Source: Bacillota bacterium (GTDB taxonomy: Bacteria > Bacillota > Clostridia > Acetivibrionales > DTU013). Taken from it: DNA of 64,000 bases. The stretch spans positions 1 through 64,000 of the forward strand of contig JAEYOM010000112.1 in the NCBI GenBank assembly GCA_023411715.1, in the 5' to 3' direction. The notes below the pieces were generated by a model that saw only the letters and a program-made list of their open reading frames with translations, had not been told where the DNA came from and made no database searches. A program made the position numbers and the translations under genes. Below are positions 44,350 through 52,949 of the stretch, one piece after another; position 1 is the stretch's first letter; each line of letters starts with the position of its first letter.

Positions 44350-45085
44350 GAAAAACAGAGAATCATGACCACCCGCTGAGCGGGTGGTTTGTGCTAGCCC
44401 TATAAGGGCATGTTACCTGCTTAAGCCTTAAGGCTTACTGAATGGTTTGCCAACCGCATTATATTTACTCGCTACCGTTAAAGCGGTTGGTTACTTGCTC
44501 TTTTTTTCCTGCTCACCCGTAAACGGGTCCATATACTCTTTGATACTTATTTGGTCTGCTGCGATATCATCCTGTAGCTGATTCTTTATATATTCCTCTA
44601 TTTTCTTCGCATTCTTACCCACCGTATCAACATAGTATCCTCTGCACCAGAAATGTCGGTTGCCATATTTGTACTTTAAATTAGCAAACCGATCGAATAT
44701 CATCAACGAGCTTTTTCCTTTTAGATAACCCACGATCTCTGATACGCTGTATTTGGGTGGTATCCGTACGAGCATATGTACATGGTCTTTGCAACACTCC
44801 GCTTCGATTATCTCTATTCCTTTTCTTTCGCAGAGTTCCCTTAGCATTTTTCCTATTTCTTGCTTTATCTTCCCATATATCACTTGCCTGCGGTACTTCG
44901 CTGCAAATACTATGTGGTATTTGCATTCCCATGTTGTATGTGCTAAAGTATTTTTGTCCATTTGGACCCTCCTTTGTTGTTTAATGTGGTTGGCAAACCT
45001 ACACTATTCTAACATTGGAGGTTTTCTTTATCTACTTGAAGCTAAAGCTCATTGTCTCCCCTGGCATAGCCAGGGGTTTATTTGT
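44350..45085. mobile_element. IS200-type insertion sequence
   Basis: A single Y1 transposase gene is flanked by matching hairpins: CCACCCGC-TGA-GCGGGTGG (44369-44387) and CCCCTGGC-ATA-GCCAGGGG (45058-45076), each 8 bp with a 3-nt loop and followed by TTT. Such subterminal hairpins are what TnpA reads in single-stranded DNA. The exact ends cannot be fixed by eye because this family makes no target duplication. No tnpB gene is present, so it is IS200-like rather than IS605-like. Confidence 0.82.
44491..44961 (-). CDS. tnpA: IS200-family Y1 transposase
   Basis: 156 residues; ATG behind AAAGGAGGG. The HUH metal motif is His60-Val-His62 (KDHVHMLVRIPP) and the nucleophilic tyrosine is Tyr124 (KKIEEYIKNQLQ). 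Full family length with no damage, so the element may be active. It catalyses cut-and-paste of single-stranded DNA at hairpin-marked ends. Confidence 0.93.
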   Translation of the reverse strand: MDKNTLAHTTWECKYHIVFAAKYRRQVIYGKIKQEIGKMLRELCERKGIEIIEAECCKDHVHMLVRIPPKYSVSEIVGYLKGKSSLMIFDRFANLKYKYGNRHFWCRGYYVDTVGKNAKKIEEYIKNQLQDDIAADQISIKEYMDPFTGEQEKKSK

Positions 45086-45095
45086 CGATGACAAC

Positions 45096-45129
45096 AAAAT
45101 CGGATGTGCATCGAGCACCTCCGATTTTT
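45096..45129. terminator. Bidirectional terminator-like hairpin next to the IS
   Basis: AAAATCGGA (45096-45104) pairs with TCCGATTTT (45120-45128), and GTGC with GCAC inside. T-runs follow on the plus strand. It is probably a pre-existing terminator beside the IS insertion point. Confidence 0.7.
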
Positions 45130-45363
45130 GGACAAGACTGGGCTATGTTCCATTAAATCAAACGTAACTCGCCCGCGGACCCTTGTCGCTCGAACAGGAC
45201 GTGATTTTGCCTGGTATTTGCTGAAATCAACATGCTCTATTGTCTCTGCGCGTACATTCTCCTCATATAACCAACCGGCGCAGCTTAAGCTGACCGCTGC
45301 AACATGAAACCAACCGGCGCAGTATATGACTCAAGCTTATCATGGCAGGCTTACAGGACACTT
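45130..45363. other. Intergenic region with a 15-bp direct repeat
   Basis: AACCAACCGGCGCAG occurs at 45269-45283 and again at 45308-45322, period 39 bp. A minus-strand frame without a start codon (ending near HSPVL) is open across 45135-45270, but I do not recognise it. Nothing else found. Confidence 0.4.
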
Positions 45364-46656
45364 TCAAAGAGGCTTACATTTCTGTAAGAAAAGACTGAAC
45401 CGCGTCCCGCTGCCGGGGGCCGAACCCACAATGATACTGCCGCCCTGTTCCTCGAGAATTTTTCTTGCGAGGTAGAGTCCGACCCCTGAGCCCTCGGTTT
45501 TCCTGACTACTTCGGATCTGCCGCGGTAAAAGCGCTTGAATATTTCGTTATATTCTTCTTTAGGTATACCGATCCCATTGTCTGTGATATCCAATCTGAT
45601 GAAAAACTCGGTTTCAGTTGGCTGGAGCTTTATCCTGCCGCCGTTTCCCGTATATTTGACCCCATTCTCCAATATGTTGAATATAGCCTCACAGGTCCAC
45701 TTAGGGTCATGCAAGGCACAAAAGTCACGGTCGGCTTTTAGTCCTATCGAAATGCCCTTTTCTTCAGCTTTCTGAGCAATACCATCCATCGCACTTCTTA
45801 CAGTCTCGTTCAGGCTGCGGTTTTCCTGCGCTATTTCGATCATGCCCGATTCCAGCCTTGATATCTTGATAAGCGAGCCTGTAAGCCATTCGAGGCGGTT
45901 TATCTCATCTCTGCTCCTGTTTAGAAATTCCTTTGCTTCGGCTTCATTGGCGTCGCCATTGAGCAGCATAGTATTGAAAAGCTTGATGGAGGAAAGCGGT
46001 GTTTTGACCTGATGGGATATATCGGTAACAAGAGCCTGGACATTTTCCTTCTCATGGTCCAGCTTCTCGATTCTGAGCCTGGTTCTCCCTGAAATCTGCA
46101 TGAGCTGCGAATAAATCAGTCCGATCGTACCTTCCTTTTGCCTTATATCAGGGTTGAGCTTGTTTTCAGAATTGAGTTTGTTTTCAGGTTCGAGGCCGTT
46201 GTCGAATATCCCCTCGAGGGCTTGTGACAACCCCTTCAGTTCCCTGTCCGTTTTCCTCCGGTATCTGACCAGCAGCAGCAGGCAGGCTGCCGTAATGATT
46301 GTAAAAAAGGTGCAAAGCGATAGTATTATTCCAAAATAGCGGTCTCCGAATCTTACATCGTCCAATACGCTTAGTTCACTGTCATATCCGTATTTCTGCA
46401 GAACCTTTTCTCCCAGTTCGGAGGCATGCCTGTCCGTCCTGCCGATCACCGACAGAGCTATGTCTTCTTCCTTTTCAGGGTATGCTGCCGCCATCTTTCC
46501 CGCAAGCTCATAAGTTAGTTGAAGCTGGTCGCTGCGGAGTGAGTTAACGTTGAATATGCAGAAAACCGATGTGATGACCGCGCAAAGCGCCAGAAATAAC
46601 AAAAACGTTTGAATCGAATTCCTGAACGAGGAATCGTTGACTGCAATACCTTTCAT
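45364..46656 (-). CDS. Sensor histidine kinase
   Basis: 430 residues from ATG 46656, which overlaps the regulator stop (ATGA), so the two are translationally coupled. Helices at about 15-36 and 105-128 bracket a small external domain of some 70 residues. A cytoplasmic linker contains the micro-repeat ENKLN. HisKA has DISHQVKTPLSSI (about residue 214). HATPase has NILENGVKYT, DNGIGIPKEE and GSGVGLYLA. The short sensor domain fits kinases that detect envelope stress or membrane-active compounds. No target transporter adjoins, so the signal is unknown. Confidence 0.87.
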   Translation of the reverse strand: MKGIAVNDSSFRNSIQTFLLFLALCAVITSVFCIFNVNSLRSDQLQLTYELAGKMAAAYPEKEEDIALSVIGRTDRHASELGEKVLQKYGYDSELSVLDDVRFGDRYFGIILSLCTFFTIITAACLLLLVRYRRKTDRELKGLSQALEGIFDNGLEPENKLNSENKLNPDIRQKEGTIGLIYSQLMQISGRTRLRIEKLDHEKENVQALVTDISHQVKTPLSSIKLFNTMLLNGDANEAEAKEFLNRSRDEINRLEWLTGSLIKISRLESGMIEIAQENRSLNETVRSAMDGIAQKAEEKGISIGLKADRDFCALHDPKWTCEAIFNILENGVKYTGNGGRIKLQPTETEFFIRLDITDNGIGIPKEEYNEIFKRFYRGRSEVVRKTEGSGVGLYLARKILEEQGGSIIVGSAPGSGTRFSLFLQKCKPL

Positions 46657-47363
46657 ATCCAGCTGCACCCTTCCTGCCATTTATATCCCATTCCCCTTAC
46701 ATTACCTATATATACTGGGTTTGAAGGATCAGCCTCTATTTTCTCCCGGAGCCGCCTAATATTAACGGCTATCGTATTATCATCCACAAAGTTGCCGTCG
46801 ATATCCCAGAGGACTGATAATATCCGCTCCCGGGTTAAAACCTGCTGCGCGTTTTCAAGCAAGAGGCGAAGCAGCTTGAATTCATTTCTTGTAATGTCTA
46901 TCTGCTGTCCGGATTTCAACAATTTCATTTCGGATGGATAAAGTATTATGTTTCCCGATACCAATGCCGTTTGGTCGGATGCGGGATTATTTGCCTTATC
47001 GGCGTTTCTTCTCGCGAATGCCCCGATCTTTGACATAAGTACGGCCAGGCTGAACGGCTTTGTTATATAATCATCGCCGCCGGTGTCATAGCCGGTAACT
47101 ATGTCGGTTTCACGGTCACATGCGGTCAGGAACAATATATAAACTCTGCTGTACGCACGTATCTCGCTGCAAAAATCAAAGCCGCTTCCGTCCGGAAGGC
47201 CCGCGTCAAGTATGATCAGGTCGATACCGCCGGCGTTGAAAATTTCCCTGGCCTGTCCCAGGCTGAACGCCGGATACACCTGATATCCTTCCTTCCTGAG
47301 TTTAAAACTGATACCTCTGTTCAATGATTCGTCGTCTTCCACCAAAAGAATATTGAGTGTCAT
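46653..47363 (-). CDS. OmpR-family response regulator
   Basis: 236 residues from ATG 47363 (GGGGGTG upstream; the frame is open to 47384). The receiver domain has Asp53 (IILDAGLPDGSG), Thr in FLTACD and Lys in YITKPFS. The winged-helix domain is at about 135-236 (ITRNEFKLLRLLLENAQQ; DDNTIAVNIRRLREKIE; GMGYKW). Paired with the overlapping kinase gene. Confidence 0.9.
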   Translation of the reverse strand: MTLNILLVEDDESLNRGISFKLRKEGYQVYPAFSLGQAREIFNAGGIDLIILDAGLPDGSGFDFCSEIRAYSRVYILFLTACDRETDIVTGYDTGGDDYITKPFSLAVLMSKIGAFARRNADKANNPASDQTALVSGNIILYPSEMKLLKSGQQIDITRNEFKLLRLLLENAQQVLTRERILSVLWDIDGNFVDDNTIAVNIRRLREKIEADPSNPVYIGNVRGMGYKWQEGCSWI

Positions 47364-47394
47364 GACCGCACCCCCTTTTACCATAGTTCGTTAT

Positions 47395-47435
47395 AAAAAA
47401 GCAAAATCCTCCTGCTTCGAGTGAACAGAAGGATT
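47395..47435 (-). terminator. Intrinsic terminator of the oligosaccharide ABC operon
   Basis: On the minus strand AATCCTTCTG (47435-47426) pairs with CAGGAGGATT (47414-47405), 10 pairs including one G-U, followed by TTGCTTTTTT. It lies 45 nt after the permease stop. Confidence 0.8.
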
Positions 47436-47479
47436 TAGCAAAAGGTTATCATATGAAGTTAATAATCTGTTGATTGTAT

Positions 47480-48394
47480 TTATTCCTTGACCCCACCGAT
47501 GGCAAGTCCGTTTACAAAGTAGCGCTGCAGGAATGGGTAAACGACCAGGATCGGAACCGCTGCGACGATCGTGATGGCAGCCCTGATGGACTGGGATGTC
47601 GTAACGTTCGCGGCGCCAGCCTTCGCTGCCGAGTTGGCTCCCTGCATACTGTTTCCGGCGGTCATCGCACTGGCCAGAAGCTTCTGCAGTTCATACTGCA
47701 GTGTGGACAAATTCTGCTTTGCGGAGTTGTATAGGAATGTGTCGAACCAGGAATTCCATGAACCGACTGCAACGAAAAGCGCGATTGTTGCAAGCGTCGG
47801 GAGGCACAGCGGCATGATTATCTGCCAGAAAATCCGGAATTCACGAGCACCGTCGATCTTTGCCGATTCGATGAAACTCTCGGGTATGGTCTTCATATTC
47901 GTGCGTATAACGATCAGGTTGAACGCACTGATAATGTTCGGGAGCCAATATACGGTGAACGTATTGATCATGTCAAGATCCTTGATCAGCATGTAATTGG
48001 GTATGAGGCCCGCGTTAAAATACATCGTAAGCACGAAAATTACAGTAATTGGCTTCCTGAAGATATACTCTCTGCGGCTTATGGTATAAGCGAGCATGGA
48101 GGTAAAGAAAAGGTTCGTGACTACAATAACGATCGTCTTCGTGACGCTTACAACAAATGCGCCGTAAATCGTATCCATATGGAATACAACCTGATAGTTC
48201 TTCAGCGTGAACATCCTCGGCCATAAATAGATACCGCCGCGCACCGAGTCCATTCCGTCATTGAAGGATATTGCCAGCGTATTGAGCAGCGGATATACCA
48301 TTGCGATGGAGAGCAATATCAGGAAAGTAGTATTCAGAGTTGTAAAAATGATATTCTCAGTATTAAGCTTTTTATTTATTATACTTCTATTCAC
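47480..48394 (-). CDS. Carbohydrate ABC transporter permease (YtcP type)
   Basis: About 305 residues, starting at a GTG (48394) with GGGAGGTG 8 nt upstream; the open frame reaches 48436 but would overlap the previous gene. Six helices. The EAA loop is SFIESAKIDGAREFRIFWQIIMPLCLP (about 195-220). It pairs with the LplB-type permease just upstream. The operon carries no ATPase gene; such systems usually share a common MsmK-type ATPase. Confidence 0.88.
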   Translation of the reverse strand: MNRSIINKKLNTENIIFTTLNTTFLILLSIAMVYPLLNTLAISFNDGMDSVRGGIYLWPRMFTLKNYQVVFHMDTIYGAFVVSVTKTIVIVVTNLFFTSMLAYTISRREYIFRKPITVIFVLTMYFNAGLIPNYMLIKDLDMINTFTVYWLPNIISAFNLIVIRTNMKTIPESFIESAKIDGAREFRIFWQIIMPLCLPTLATIALFVAVGSWNSWFDTFLYNSAKQNLSTLQYELQKLLASAMTAGNSMQGANSAAKAGAANVTTSQSIRAAITIVAAVPILVVYPFLQRYFVNGLAIGGVKE

Positions 48395-48408
48395 CACACT
48401 CACCTCCC

Positions 48409-49380
48409 CTATATCAGTTTCTCTTCGCCAAGACATCCTGCGATGAAGTTGGCCGTTGTTATCATAATTATACTTACCAATGTTTTAAAAATACCTGCGA
48501 CTGTTGCCAGAGAATAGTTCCCCAGCTTAATGCCGTAATTCAGAACAAATATATCGATGGTTTCGGATTTTTCCACAACAAGCCCGTTGCCCAGGAAGTA
48601 TTGGATCTCGAAACCGGCTTCCAGTAAATAACCTATGCTCATTATGAGCAGGATGACTATCGTAGCTTTAATGGACGGCAGTGTTATGTGAAGCATTTTT
48701 TGATAACGGTTGGCCCCGTCCATATTTGCAGCTTCATAAAGCGTTGGGTCTATCGCGGTCATGGCAGCCAGGTAGATGATTGTATTCCAGCCAAGTTCCT
48801 TCCATAGGTTGGACCCTGCCACGACGCCCCAGAAATCGTTGGGGTCGGATAAAAAGAGTATAGGTTCCTTGATGAGATGCAAATCCATCAGGATCTCGTT
48901 TACCATACCGCCGCTGGACGGAGCTGAGAGCATTGTGGAAACCAGCCCCGCGACTATGATCCATGATAAAAAGTGGGGCATATACGTGATATTTTGTATA
49001 ATGCGCTTAAACGGAACACTTCGGATCTCATTCAGTAACAAGGCCAGTACGATCGCACAGACAGTCCCGAGCACCAGCGTGATAGCGCTTTGTGCCAGCG
49101 TATTGCGAACATCCCGGAGAAATCGTTCCCCGTTTATACCGGTAAAAAGCTTCACAAAATTGTCAAAACCGACCCACTGCTGTTTGAATGTGTTTCTTAT
49201 GGTCGGCTTGAAATTTTGAAACGCCATGGTCCAGCCTGCGACCGGTACATAGGAAAATAATATCTTGTAGAGAAGCAGCGGCACGCTCATTAAAATAAGC
49301 TCACGCTGCGAAAGTATCGTGTTCCATACACTTGCCTGCTTACTTATAGCTTTCGGGGAAGCAATCGTTTTTGCTATCAT
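48409..49380 (-). CDS. Carbohydrate ABC transporter permease (LplB type)
   Basis: 323 residues from ATG 49380 (CAGGAGGG upstream; open to 49461). Six helices. The EAA loop is TLYEAANMDGANRYQKMLHITLPSIK (about 195-220), with the LplB-like start MSVPLLLYKILFSYVPVAGW. It lies between the binding protein gene and the second permease, the usual order for complex-oligosaccharide or heparin/alginate-type uptake systems in Clostridia. Confidence 0.88.
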   Translation of the reverse strand: MIAKTIASPKAISKQASVWNTILSQRELILMSVPLLLYKILFSYVPVAGWTMAFQNFKPTIRNTFKQQWVGFDNFVKLFTGINGERFLRDVRNTLAQSAITLVLGTVCAIVLALLLNEIRSVPFKRIIQNITYMPHFLSWIIVAGLVSTMLSAPSSGGMVNEILMDLHLIKEPILFLSDPNDFWGVVAGSNLWKELGWNTIIYLAAMTAIDPTLYEAANMDGANRYQKMLHITLPSIKATIVILLIMSIGYLLEAGFEIQYFLGNGLVVEKSETIDIFVLNYGIKLGNYSLATVAGIFKTLVSIIMITTANFIAGCLGEEKLI

Positions 49381-49401
49381 GGTATCCCTCCTGGTTATTC
49401 C

Positions 49402-49430
49402 AAAAAAAAGGGGATTTTCATCCCCTTTTT
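49402..49430 (-). terminator. Terminator/attenuator between binding protein and permease genes
   Basis: GGGGAT (49410-49415) and ATCCCC (49420-49425) with flanking A/T runs on both sides form a bidirectional terminator. It would let the binding protein be made in excess over the permeases. Confidence 0.85.
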
Positions 49431-49442
49431 CCGGATTTAATT

Positions 49443-51188
49443 CTAGTTGCTGCTGCCCCAATTCTTGACCCTATCCTGAATTCCTGCATTGATAGCGTCT
49501 TCGTATGCCTTGATATTAATCTTCTTGATAGCGTTTACATACTGATTCCAAATGCCGTCGAACTCACTCGGAGCTGCCAGGATTGCCTTGGGCAGATACT
49601 GTATGGAAGTATCCGTCAGCTGTTTGTTTGCCATCTGTGAGTCGCTTCCGTCAGGCAGTGAAATATTCCATGCCGGATAATACACCGGGTTATCAGGAGC
49701 CTGGTTGTTAAATTCTCTCCAGGTGCTTTTACCGTACTTTGTCAGGAAATTCTTGTCATAATCGCTGAGCGTTGCAAAGAATTCTGCGGGCTGATCGTTC
49801 GGGCTGTATGAGTTGCCGTCCGAGAACTGTCCATAGTGCTTCGGAAGCATATCTCTGAGAGCAAGCAGCTGGTTGGACGACTGCCAGGTGAGATCCTTGG
49901 AATTGTCTCGCTGCTGCTGCGATCTCGTGAATTTGCCGTCCGAACCTACCGAGTAGTCTTCGCCTTCGATGCCCCATGACAGAATCTTCTGCCACTCTTC
50001 AGTCAACATCGTATTCAGGAAAGAAACTGCAACATCAGGATTTTTGCATGAAACTGATACTCCGAAGCCCTGGTTGATGTTCATAACATCTCTGTCGGCG
50101 TAATAAGGAGCCTTGCCGTCATAAGTCGGCATTGTGGGTACCCATGTGCGATTGTCCTTTTTCTGCGAAACAAGAGAATCGTTGGCGTTACCGAAATGCC
50201 AGCGCTGGTCATACATACCAAGCACACGGCCGGTAGCGAGCTTGGCCAGATACTGGTCGAGGGTCTGCGTAAAGGATTCCTTGTCTACAAGTCCCTTTTG
50301 ATTCATATCGTTCAGGAATTTGTAATAGCGTTTGGAAATATCCTTGTCTGCGAAAATGGTTGCAACGTTATTCTGGTCTACGATAACGCCGCCGTTATTC
50401 GGTGAGCCGTCCAGATATTCAGGCGGGTTGGTGAGACCCCACTCACTGCCGGGTGCGCATATTATTTCGAAACCGATGGTTTGCTGTCCGTCTATCTTCG
50501 GATTTTTCTTCATATAATTCTCGATCAAGCTGAAATACTTTTCAAGAGTCATGTTTGTGAGATCCGGGTAACCGGCATCCTCCAGAACCGCTTTCTGTAT
50601 CCAGAAACCGGAGGTACTGTAGTTGACGCCGCCTGTGATCTCGCCATAGTAACGGTTGTAGTTGGGCAGTATATAAATATGCTTGCCCTGACCGCCATCA
50701 TAAGCCAAACGGTTCCAGTAAGGCTTAACATAATCATAGAGAATATCCGCTTTACCGTCCTTTAGATAATCATCCAGCGGGATAAGAGCATTTCCTGTGA
50801 CAAAACGCGAGTTAAGGTCACCGGTACCGATCAGGTCCGGATACTCGCCGCCTGCAAGCATAACGCCAATCTTCTGGTCGGCGTTATCCGGCGTGATTAA
50901 TTCATAGCTGATCGTGACTCCAAGCTTATCCTTCAGAAGCTTTGTAATCTTGTTATCGGCCGCGGGAGCTGCGTTATTCGTAGTTATCCAGGTACTCAGT
51001 GTTACCGGATTGTCCGGTGAAAGCACCGGTAACGAACTGCCGGATGCTGCCGAGGACGTTTCGCTCGCAGGCGTGGAACTGCCGGCAGCAGTGGAAGCCG
51101 AATTGTCGGCCGGATTGCTGCTGGAACCGCATGCGGCCGTAGAAATAACAAGTACTAGGGCCAATAAGATTAGAGCAAATCTTTTCAT
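49443..51188 (-). CDS. Extracellular solute-binding lipoprotein (oligosaccharide)
   Basis: 581 residues from ATG 51188 (AAGGAGGAG upstream; open to 51251). The lipoprotein signal ends at the lipobox STAAC (about residue 20), followed by a Ser/Ala-rich tether. The mature part is a type 1-like binding protein of the LipO/YtcQ group (VTLSTWITTNNAAPAADN..., VMLAGGEYPDLIGTGD, DNSYSPNDQPAEFF). The YesMN regulators are divergently placed just next to it. The ligand is likely a plant or host oligosaccharide (inference). Confidence 0.88.
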   Translation of the reverse strand: MKRFALILLALVLVISTAACGSSSNPADNSASTAAGSSTPASETSSAASGSSLPVLSPDNPVTLSTWITTNNAAPAADNKITKLLKDKLGVTISYELITPDNADQKIGVMLAGGEYPDLIGTGDLNSRFVTGNALIPLDDYLKDGKADILYDYVKPYWNRLAYDGGQGKHIYILPNYNRYYGEITGGVNYSTSGFWIQKAVLEDAGYPDLTNMTLEKYFSLIENYMKKNPKIDGQQTIGFEIICAPGSEWGLTNPPEYLDGSPNNGGVIVDQNNVATIFADKDISKRYYKFLNDMNQKGLVDKESFTQTLDQYLAKLATGRVLGMYDQRWHFGNANDSLVSQKKDNRTWVPTMPTYDGKAPYYADRDVMNINQGFGVSVSCKNPDVAVSFLNTMLTEEWQKILSWGIEGEDYSVGSDGKFTRSQQQRDNSKDLTWQSSNQLLALRDMLPKHYGQFSDGNSYSPNDQPAEFFATLSDYDKNFLTKYGKSTWREFNNQAPDNPVYYPAWNISLPDGSDSQMANKQLTDTSIQYLPKAILAAPSEFDGIWNQYVNAIKKINIKAYEDAINAGIQDRVKNWGSSN

Positions 51189-51274
51189 GAAATTCTCCTC
51201 CTTATAATTTAGAAATGCGGGCTTACCGTTAACGGGTCTGATTTGACTCATGCACCCGCTTCTTGTATAATTGC

Positions 51275-51303
51275 ATTATATTTAATCATATTGCCCAAGT
51301 AAA
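51275..51303 (-). promoter_or_regulatory. Candidate promoter of the oligosaccharide ABC operon
   Basis: Minus strand TTTACT (51303-51298), 17-nt spacer, TATAAT (51280-51275). The leader to the ATG at 51188 is about 80 nt and contains an imperfect GCGGGT/ACCCGT stem. Confidence 0.45.
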
Positions 51304-51353
51304 TTATCAAATTCGGGATGATTACTGGACATTTTAACGAAGGGTCGGTCAAA

Positions 51354-52940
51354 ATGCTCAAAGTGGTGCTTGTAGACGATGAGCCGTCAGTTCTGGAAGG
51401 TTTGCTCATTTTCGTAGACTGGCGCGCAATAGGCTTTGAAATAGCCGGGGTAGCGTCTGACGGAACATCCGCTTTATCAATCATACGTGACCGTAAACCT
51501 GACCTTGTTATCTGCGATATCCGTATGCCGGGCCTCACAGGTTTGGAACTGATAGAAAGAATAAGCGCGGATCTTGATACCGTGCCCAAATTTATGCTTC
51601 TCAGCGGTTATAATGACTTTGCGTATGCTCAGAAAGCTCTGCAGCTCGGCGCGCTTGGATATCTGTCCAAGCCTTTGGATGCGGGTGAACTGGCCAGTGA
51701 ATTGTCAAATGCGGCAGAGACCATCAAAAACGAGAGAAAAGCCAAGCATGAAACCACAGAACTTATAAGATATACGGCGAACCAGCTCTATAACGATATA
51801 ATCGACGGGGTGCACAGTGAAAAGCTTGCTGATAAAGCGAGGTCCATTTTCGGCATAGCCGAAAAATCGAGGGTTCAAATCCTTCAATTTATAACGGATA
51901 AAGGCGCAGAGACGGATAACTCCTCTGAGGATCAGATATATGAACTGCTTACGCTGATCACGGGCATACTGGATAAAAACAGTATGTTTTATAACGGAAA
52001 CGGAAGTTATATCGTTATAATGCACGAGGACATGCCGATTTTCGCCCATCATGCCGAAATGAAGGAAAAACTTTCCGAAAGGCTCAGCGTTGTAAGCCCT
52101 GAAAAATATGGATACCAGGCATTCTGGGCGTTGATAAGCGATGTTTCGGACAGAGGAATCCTGGATAATATACGTATATGCGGTAAACAGCTGGAGCAGC
52201 TAAAGGCTTATTGCATGCTTAACCCTCAAAACAGCATCATTGATTATAAGGATCTGAAAGAAAGCCAGTTATTGCAGACAAAAGCCGATTCGGAGATAGA
52301 GCCGGCGTTCCCCGAGCTGCCGTTCGACAAAGTCATCAATGCTTTAAAAGGCAATGATCAATCTGAAGTTGTAAACACAGTAAATGAGTTTTTTGACAGG
52401 CTGAATCAAAATGTGGTTTCGCGCCGGCTGTTCTCAATTTGCCTATACAGATTTGCCGATTTGGTCGGAAAAATGGCGTTTGCATACGGCATCGATGCGG
52501 GAAAAGCCATTCTTAACTTTACGGAAGCGGTCGGAAATAAAAGCCCGAACAGCAAAAAACTCGCTCTTGAAATGTGCAGTATGGTTTTTGAAAGGCTGAA
52601 CAGCAATAATGTTAAGCCTTTGGTCCTGCTGGAAAATGAGGTAATCGAGTACATGAAGGCAAACTATGTGAAAAGCCTCAGCCTCCAGAAAATTGCGGAT
52701 AAGTTTTCCCTGCCCGCAATTATCATAAGCAAGATAGTTAAAAAGAAAACCGGGCATAAATTCAACGATTATATCAACTATTTGCGCGTAGAACACGCCA
52801 AAACGCTTTTCGCTTCATCCGATATGAAAATTGCAGCAGTCTGCGAGGAATCCGGCTATACGGATTACGGTTACTTCGTGGAAAAGTTCCGTGAATTTAC
52901 GGGAATCGCACCGTCCGAATATAAGAAGAAGTATTCGTAG
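51354..52940 (+). CDS. YesN-type response regulator (receiver plus AraC domain)
   Basis: 528 residues from ATG 51354 (GAAGGGTCGG upstream; the frame is open from 51318). The receiver domain has Asp55 (LVICDIRMPG) and Lys in YLSKPLD. A long middle region (125-420) follows. The C-terminal AraC double helix-turn-helix (about 430-528) reads LQKIADKFSLPAIIISKIVKKKTG and IAAVCEESGYTDYGYFVEKFREFTG. It is divergent from the binding protein operon and 9 nt before the YesM-like kinase, so it probably controls sugar uptake. Confidence 0.88.
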   Translation: MLKVVLVDDEPSVLEGLLIFVDWRAIGFEIAGVASDGTSALSIIRDRKPDLVICDIRMPGLTGLELIERISADLDTVPKFMLLSGYNDFAYAQKALQLGALGYLSKPLDAGELASELSNAAETIKNERKAKHETTELIRYTANQLYNDIIDGVHSEKLADKARSIFGIAEKSRVQILQFITDKGAETDNSSEDQIYELLTLITGILDKNSMFYNGNGSYIVIMHEDMPIFAHHAEMKEKLSERLSVVSPEKYGYQAFWALISDVSDRGILDNIRICGKQLEQLKAYCMLNPQNSIIDYKDLKESQLLQTKADSEIEPAFPELPFDKVINALKGNDQSEVVNTVNEFFDRLNQNVVSRRLFSICLYRFADLVGKMAFAYGIDAGKAILNFTEAVGNKSPNSKKLALEMCSMVFERLNSNNVKPLVLLENEVIEYMKANYVKSLSLQKIADKFSLPAIIISKIVKKKTGHKFNDYINYLRVEHAKTLFASSDMKIAAVCEESGYTDYGYFVEKFREFTGIAPSEYKKKYS

Positions 52941-52949
52941 AGGACTTAT

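Noticed and set aside
45104..45307. 67-codon plus-strand ORF beside the IS
   Set aside because: No ribosome site, overlaps a terminator hairpin and direct repeat, composition unlike a protein.
45269..45322. Possible start of a CRISPR-like repeat (two AACCAACCGGCGCAG copies)
   Set aside because: Only two short copies, no third unit and no cas genes.
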